The notes under the pieces are model-generated. The model was not told the origin of the DNA and did not search any database. It worked only from the letters and a program-made list of their open reading frames with translations. Shown in pieces: positions 6,197 through 8,849 of a stretch of 8,849 nt of DNA. This DNA is from Novosphingobium sp. (lineage in GTDB: Bacteria > Pseudomonadota > Alphaproteobacteria > Sphingomonadales > Sphingomonadaceae). How positions within the stretch are numbered: position 1 is the stretch's first letter; each line of letters begins with the position of its first letter. A program made the translations under genes and the position numbers. The stretch spans positions 1-8,849 of the forward strand of contig JAURNJ010000030.1 of assembly GCA_030830245.1 (NCBI GenBank). Reading direction: 5' to 3'.

Positions 6197-7429
6197 ATGG
6201 AAAAAGCAGACGTTGTTATCGTGGGAGCAGGGCACGGCGGCGCACAATGCGCCATCGCGCTGCGGCAGGCCGGTTTCGAGGGCGGCATTGCGGTGATCGG
6301 CCGCGAGCCCGAATATCCCTATGAGCGCCCGCCGCTCTCCAAGGAATATTTCGCCCGGGAGAAGACCTTCGACCGGCTCTACATCCGCCCGCCGACGTTC
6401 TGGGCCGACAAGGACGTGACTTTCCACCTTGGCAAGGAAGTCACTGCCGTCGATCCGTCCGCGCACGCACTTACGCTGAATGACGGGACGACCTTCGGAT
6501 ACGGCAAGCTGGTCTGGGCCACGGGCGGCGACCCGCGCCGCCTTTCCCTGCCCGGCGCGCAGCTTGCAGGCGTGTTTGCGGTGCGCACCCGGCAGGATTG
6601 CGACCTGCTGATGGCCGAAGTCGATGCCGGCACCCGCGACATCGTCGTGATCGGCGGCGGCTATATCGGCCTCGAAGCGGCAGCCGTGCTCACCAAGATG
6701 GGCTGCAAGGTCACCCTGCTCGAAGCCCTGCCGCGCGTGCTCGCGCGCGTTGCGGGCGAGAAACTGTCCGCCTTCTACGAGAAGGAACACCGCGATCACG
6801 GTGTCGACCTGCGCACCGGGGTCGTCGTCGATTCCTTCGTCGATGACGGAGACGGCGACAAGGTGACGGGCGTGAAGCTCGGGACTGGCGAGGTCATCCC
6901 CGCACAGGCGGTTATTGTCGGGATCGGCATCGTCCCAGCGGTGGCTCCGCTGATCGCGGCTGGCGCTGCCGGCGGCAACGGGGTCGATGTGGACGAGCTG
7001 TGCCGCACCTCGCTGCCTGACGTATATGCCATCGGCGATTGCGCAGCGTTTGTTTGCGCCTTTGCCGGCGGGCAGGTGATGCGCGTCGAATCGGTGCAGA
7101 ATGCGAACGACATGGCGACCTGCGTCGCCAAGGACATCTGCGGACAGGGCGCGCCCTATCACGCCTTTCCGTGGTTCTGGTCCAACCAGTTCGACCTGCG
7201 GCTGCAAACCGCCGGGATCAATGTGGGCTACGATGCGACCGTGGTTCGCGGCGATCCGGCCGCTCGCAGCTTTTCGGTGGTCTACCTGCGCGAGGGCAAG
7301 GTGCTGGCGCTCGATTGCGTCAACGCGACCAAGGACTATGTGCAGGGGCGCAAACTGGTCGAGGCAGGTTTGACGCCAAACCTGACCGAACTGGCCGATG
7401 CGGAAAAACCGCTCAAGGAACTGCTGTAA
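6197..7429 (+). CDS. FAD-dependent NAD(P)H:ferredoxin reductase-like protein
   Basis: A 410-residue two-dinucleotide-fold flavoprotein of the putidaredoxin/rhodocoxin reductase group, which passes electrons from NAD(P)H via FAD to a 2Fe-2S ferredoxin serving P450s or Rieske oxygenases. The FAD loop GAGHGG is at 10-15, [10 protein letters not shown] is at 42-51, [10 protein letters not shown] is at 107-116, the NAD loop GGGYIG is at 153-158 and the second FAD contact YAIGDCA is at 277-283. The C-terminal domain carries the signature [14 protein letters not shown] at 324-337. The length is normal for the group. ATG 6197 is the first possible start after an in-frame TAG at 6179; GAGCGGA is the only weak ribosome site. 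No ferredoxin or P450 gene is in the window, so the electron acceptor is elsewhere. It follows the LLM gene by 74 bases, and its last 17 bases overlap queG tail to tail. Confidence 0.93.
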   Translation: MEKADVVIVGAGHGGAQCAIALRQAGFEGGIAVIGREPEYPYERPPLSKEYFAREKTFDRLYIRPPTFWADKDVTFHLGKEVTAVDPSAHALTLNDGTTFGYGKLVWATGGDPRRLSLPGAQLAGVFAVRTRQDCDLLMAEVDAGTRDIVVIGGGYIGLEAAAVLTKMGCKVTLLEALPRVLARVAGEKLSAFYEKEHRDHGVDLRTGVVVDSFVDDGDGDKVTGVKLGTGEVIPAQAVIVGIGIVPAVAPLIAAGAAGGNGVDVDELCRTSLPDVYAIGDCAAFVCAFAGGQVMRVESVQNANDMATCVAKDICGQGAPYHAFPWFWSNQFDLRLQTAGINVGYDATVVRGDPAARSFSVVYLREGKVLALDCVNATKDYVQGRKLVEAGLTPNLTELADAEKPLKELL

Positions 7430-8489
7430 GCTGGTCTGCTGCCCATTCAGCCGCTTCGACAACGACCGGGTCGGCATCCGAGCGTAAGGCGCGGACCAAT
7501 GGCATCAGCCTGACATCGCCGCTGTTGCCTGCCGCGATCAGGCAGTTCCTGATAAAGCGATTGCGCCCAATTCGCTTGATCGGCGAACCCGAGAACAGCG
7601 CGCGGAAGGCCACATCGTCGAGCGTCAGCAGCTCGGCAAGCCTCGGCGCAGCCAATTCGGCACGGGGCAGGAACCTGGCATGGGTGTGCGCTGCCTGGGC
7701 GAACTTGTTCCAGGGGCAGACCGCGAGGCAATCGTCGCAGCCATAGATGCGGTTGCCCATCGCCTTGCGGAATTCGGGCGGGATCGGCCCCTTGTGCTCG
7801 ATCGTCAGGTAGCTGATGCAGCGGCGCGCATCGAGCTGGTAGGGCGCTGGGAAGGCATTGGTGGGACAGGCCTCGTGACAGGCCGTGCATGAGCCGCAAT
7901 GGTCCCCCTCCGGAGTATCCGGCGCAAGCTCCAGCGTGGTGTAGATTTCGCCAAGGAAAAGCCACGAACCGTGCTCACGGCTGACAAGATTGCTATGCTT
8001 GCCTTGCCAGCCAAGTCCCGCCGCGGCAGCCAGCGGCTTTTCCATCACCGGCGCGGTATCGGTGAATACCTTGACGCCAGTCTCGCCCAAGCCGCGCTTC
8101 GCGCTCTCGGCGACCAGCCAGCGGGCAAGCACCTTGAGCGCCTTCTTGACGACATCGTGATAATCCGCGCCCTGCGCGTAGCAGGAAATGCGCGCGCGAT
8201 CGGACTGCCCTGCCAAGGCCAGCGGATCGCTCTTCGGCGCATAGTTCATGCCAAGGCAGATGACGCTTCGCGCCTCGGGCCATAGTTCCTGCGCGGACGA
8301 GCGCTGGGCAAAGCGGTCCTCCATCCACGCCATCTGCCCATGCATCCCGGCATCGAGCCACTGGCGCAGGTTCTCTTCCCGCTCCGCGTCAGGGCCAGCC
8401 GATGCCACTCCCATCGCGACAAACCCCGCGCGCTCCGCCTCGCGCGCGAAGTCGGCCATCAACTGGCTGGTTACTTCGCCGTTAACCAA
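7413..8489 (-). CDS. queG: Epoxyqueuosine reductase
   Basis: Performs the last step of queuosine synthesis, reducing epoxyqueuosine to queuosine in the wobble position of tRNA Asp, Asn, His and Tyr, with cobalamin and two 4Fe-4S clusters. The 358 residues show YHGQMAWM-like HGQMAWM at 50-56, the catalytic Asp D144 in [20 protein letters not shown] at 160-168, and cluster ligands C198, C201, C204, C208 ([12 protein letters not shown]) with C224, C251, C254 and C258 ([10 protein letters not shown]). A HEAT-repeat-like tail that helps bind tRNA lies at about 310-355. The start is TTG 8489: an in-frame TGA lies seven codons upstream with no ATG or GTG between, and AGGAG lies 11 bases before the TTG. 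ATG 8459 (ten residues shorter) is the alternative. It stands alone on its strand, convergent with the reductase gene and divergent from the ABC gene; no other queuosine gene is present. Confidence 0.96.
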   Translation of the reverse strand: MVNGEVTSQLMADFAREAERAGFVAMGVASAGPDAEREENLRQWLDAGMHGQMAWMEDRFAQRSSAQELWPEARSVICLGMNYAPKSDPLALAGQSDRARISCYAQGADYHDVVKKALKVLARWLVAESAKRGLGETGVKVFTDTAPVMEKPLAAAAGLGWQGKHSNLVSREHGSWLFLGEIYTTLELAPDTPEGDHCGSCTACHEACPTNAFPAPYQLDARRCISYLTIEHKGPIPPEFRKAMGNRIYGCDDCLAVCPWNKFAQAAHTHARFLPRAELAAPRLAELLTLDDVAFRALFSGSPIKRIGRNRFIRNCLIAAGNSGDVRLMPLVRALRSDADPVVVEAAEWAADQLTAVP

Positions 8490-8525
8490 ACTTGCGGGTG
8501 CTCCTGTTCATTCGACATAGTTAAC
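8481..8525. repeat. Two GTTAAC palindromes around the queG/ABC divergent gap
   Basis: GTTAAC occurs at 8481-8486 (inside the first codons of queG) and at 8520-8525 (just before the ABC start), 39 bases apart. The flanks GCC-GTTAAC on one strand and GGC-GTTAAC on the other make them a loose inverted pair. It could be a shared operator for the two divergent genes, or chance. Confidence 0.2.
8501..8505 (-). promoter_or_regulatory. queG ribosome binding site (AGGAG)
   Basis: AGGAG on the minus strand, 11 bases before the TTG at 8489. The spacing is long, but no comparable site precedes ATG 8459, so it supports the TTG start. Confidence 0.5.
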
Positions 8526-8535
8526 GCCCAAGCCC

Positions 8536-8849
8536 ATGAAAATGGACCTTGGACACTGGCAAGCCGCCGATAGCACGACGCACTTGGTAGAGCGACCACT
8601 GGCAATCGAGGCGCGCGGCCTCGTCAAGCGCTTCGACGGATTCACTGCCGTCGATGGCATCGATCTCTCCGTTCCCCAAGGCGCGATCTACGGCATCCTT
8701 GGCCCCAACGGGGCTGGCAAGACCACGACCCTGCGCATGCTCCTGGGTATCATCGACCCCGACGAGGGCCACCGCCGCGTGCTGGGCTCGGAACGTCCGC
8801 ACGACATGGCGCACGCCATTGGCTATCTTCCCGAGGAACGCGGCCTCTA
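8536..8849 (+). CDS. ABC transporter ATP-binding protein, NatA-like, N-terminal part (runs off the window)
   Basis: The frame is open from ATG 8536 to the end of the window, giving 104 complete codons of an ATPase expected to be about 300 residues. After a 20-residue leader come the A-loop region [13 protein letters not shown] at about 30-42 and the Walker A motif GPNGAGKTT at 56-64. The fragment ends in [10 protein letters not shown] at 95-104; in this position the usual Q-loop Gln is Glu, as I recall for the NatA/YhaQ-type ATPases (COG4152) that pair with an ABC-2 type permease, often for Na+ or drug export. The ABC signature, Walker B and H-loop lie beyond the window. An in-frame TAG at 8518 limits the start; ATG 8536 and ATG 8542 are both possible and neither has a good ribosome site. 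The permease gene would be expected downstream. Confidence 0.9.
   Translation, partial: MKMDLGHWQAADSTTHLVERPLAIEARGLVKRFDGFTAVDGIDLSVPQGAIYGILGPNGAGKTTTLRMLLGIIDPDEGHRRVLGSERPHDMAHAIGYLPEERGL

Noticed and set aside
6071..7477. A 468-codon open frame on the minus strand opposite the ferredoxin reductase gene
   Set aside because: Antisense shadow again: it has no recognisable motif, it overlaps three confirmed genes, and the opposite strand carries an unambiguous flavoprotein.

Overview
The window looks like ordinary chromosomal DNA of a GC-rich alphaproteobacterium, most likely a sphingomonad (Sphingomonadales, Erythrobacter/Novosphingobium-like). This rests on the strongly GC-ending codon use, the dense packing of genes and the character of the ThrRS, QueG and SDR proteins. 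The assignment is an inference; no rRNA or other taxonomic marker is present. I see no mobile element, CRISPR array, tRNA or phage gene.

Layout, left to right. The 3' end of an agmatine deiminase gene (aguA, +) ends at 610. A 170-base gap follows that holds two small palindromes and a plausible but unproven 41-residue hydrophobic small ORF (+). Next come two genes on the minus strand, transcribed leftward: thrS (threonyl-tRNA synthetase, starting at 3476) and a spermidine-synthase-like methyltransferase-fold protein whose GTG start overlaps the thrS stop by four bases. A 101-base divergent gap then leads to a plus-strand run of four enzymes: a classical short-chain dehydrogenase, an ABHD10-like serine hydrolase, a YhbW-type luciferase-like flavin monooxygenase (overlapping the hydrolase stop by four bases), and a ferredoxin-reductase-type FAD/NAD protein. 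The reductase overlaps tail to tail by 17 bases with queG (minus strand, epoxyqueuosine reductase). After a 46-base divergent gap the window ends inside the ATP-binding subunit of a NatA-like ABC transporter (+).

How the genes work together. thrS and queG are translation/tRNA housekeeping genes. aguA belongs to the agmatine-to-putrescine route, and the SpeE-like protein could be loosely related to polyamines, but its atypical structure makes that doubtful. The SDR, hydrolase and LLM monooxygenase are the right set of activities for alcohol to ketone to ester to acid plus alcohol (Baeyer-Villiger-style) chemistry, with a redox partner gene next door. This is a hypothesis from co-location, not a demonstrated pathway.

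I found no clear sign of a previously undescribed system. The points most worth checking are the enzyme cassette, the TGACGC/palindrome cluster in front of the ferredoxin reductase gene, and the small hydrophobic ORF after aguA.
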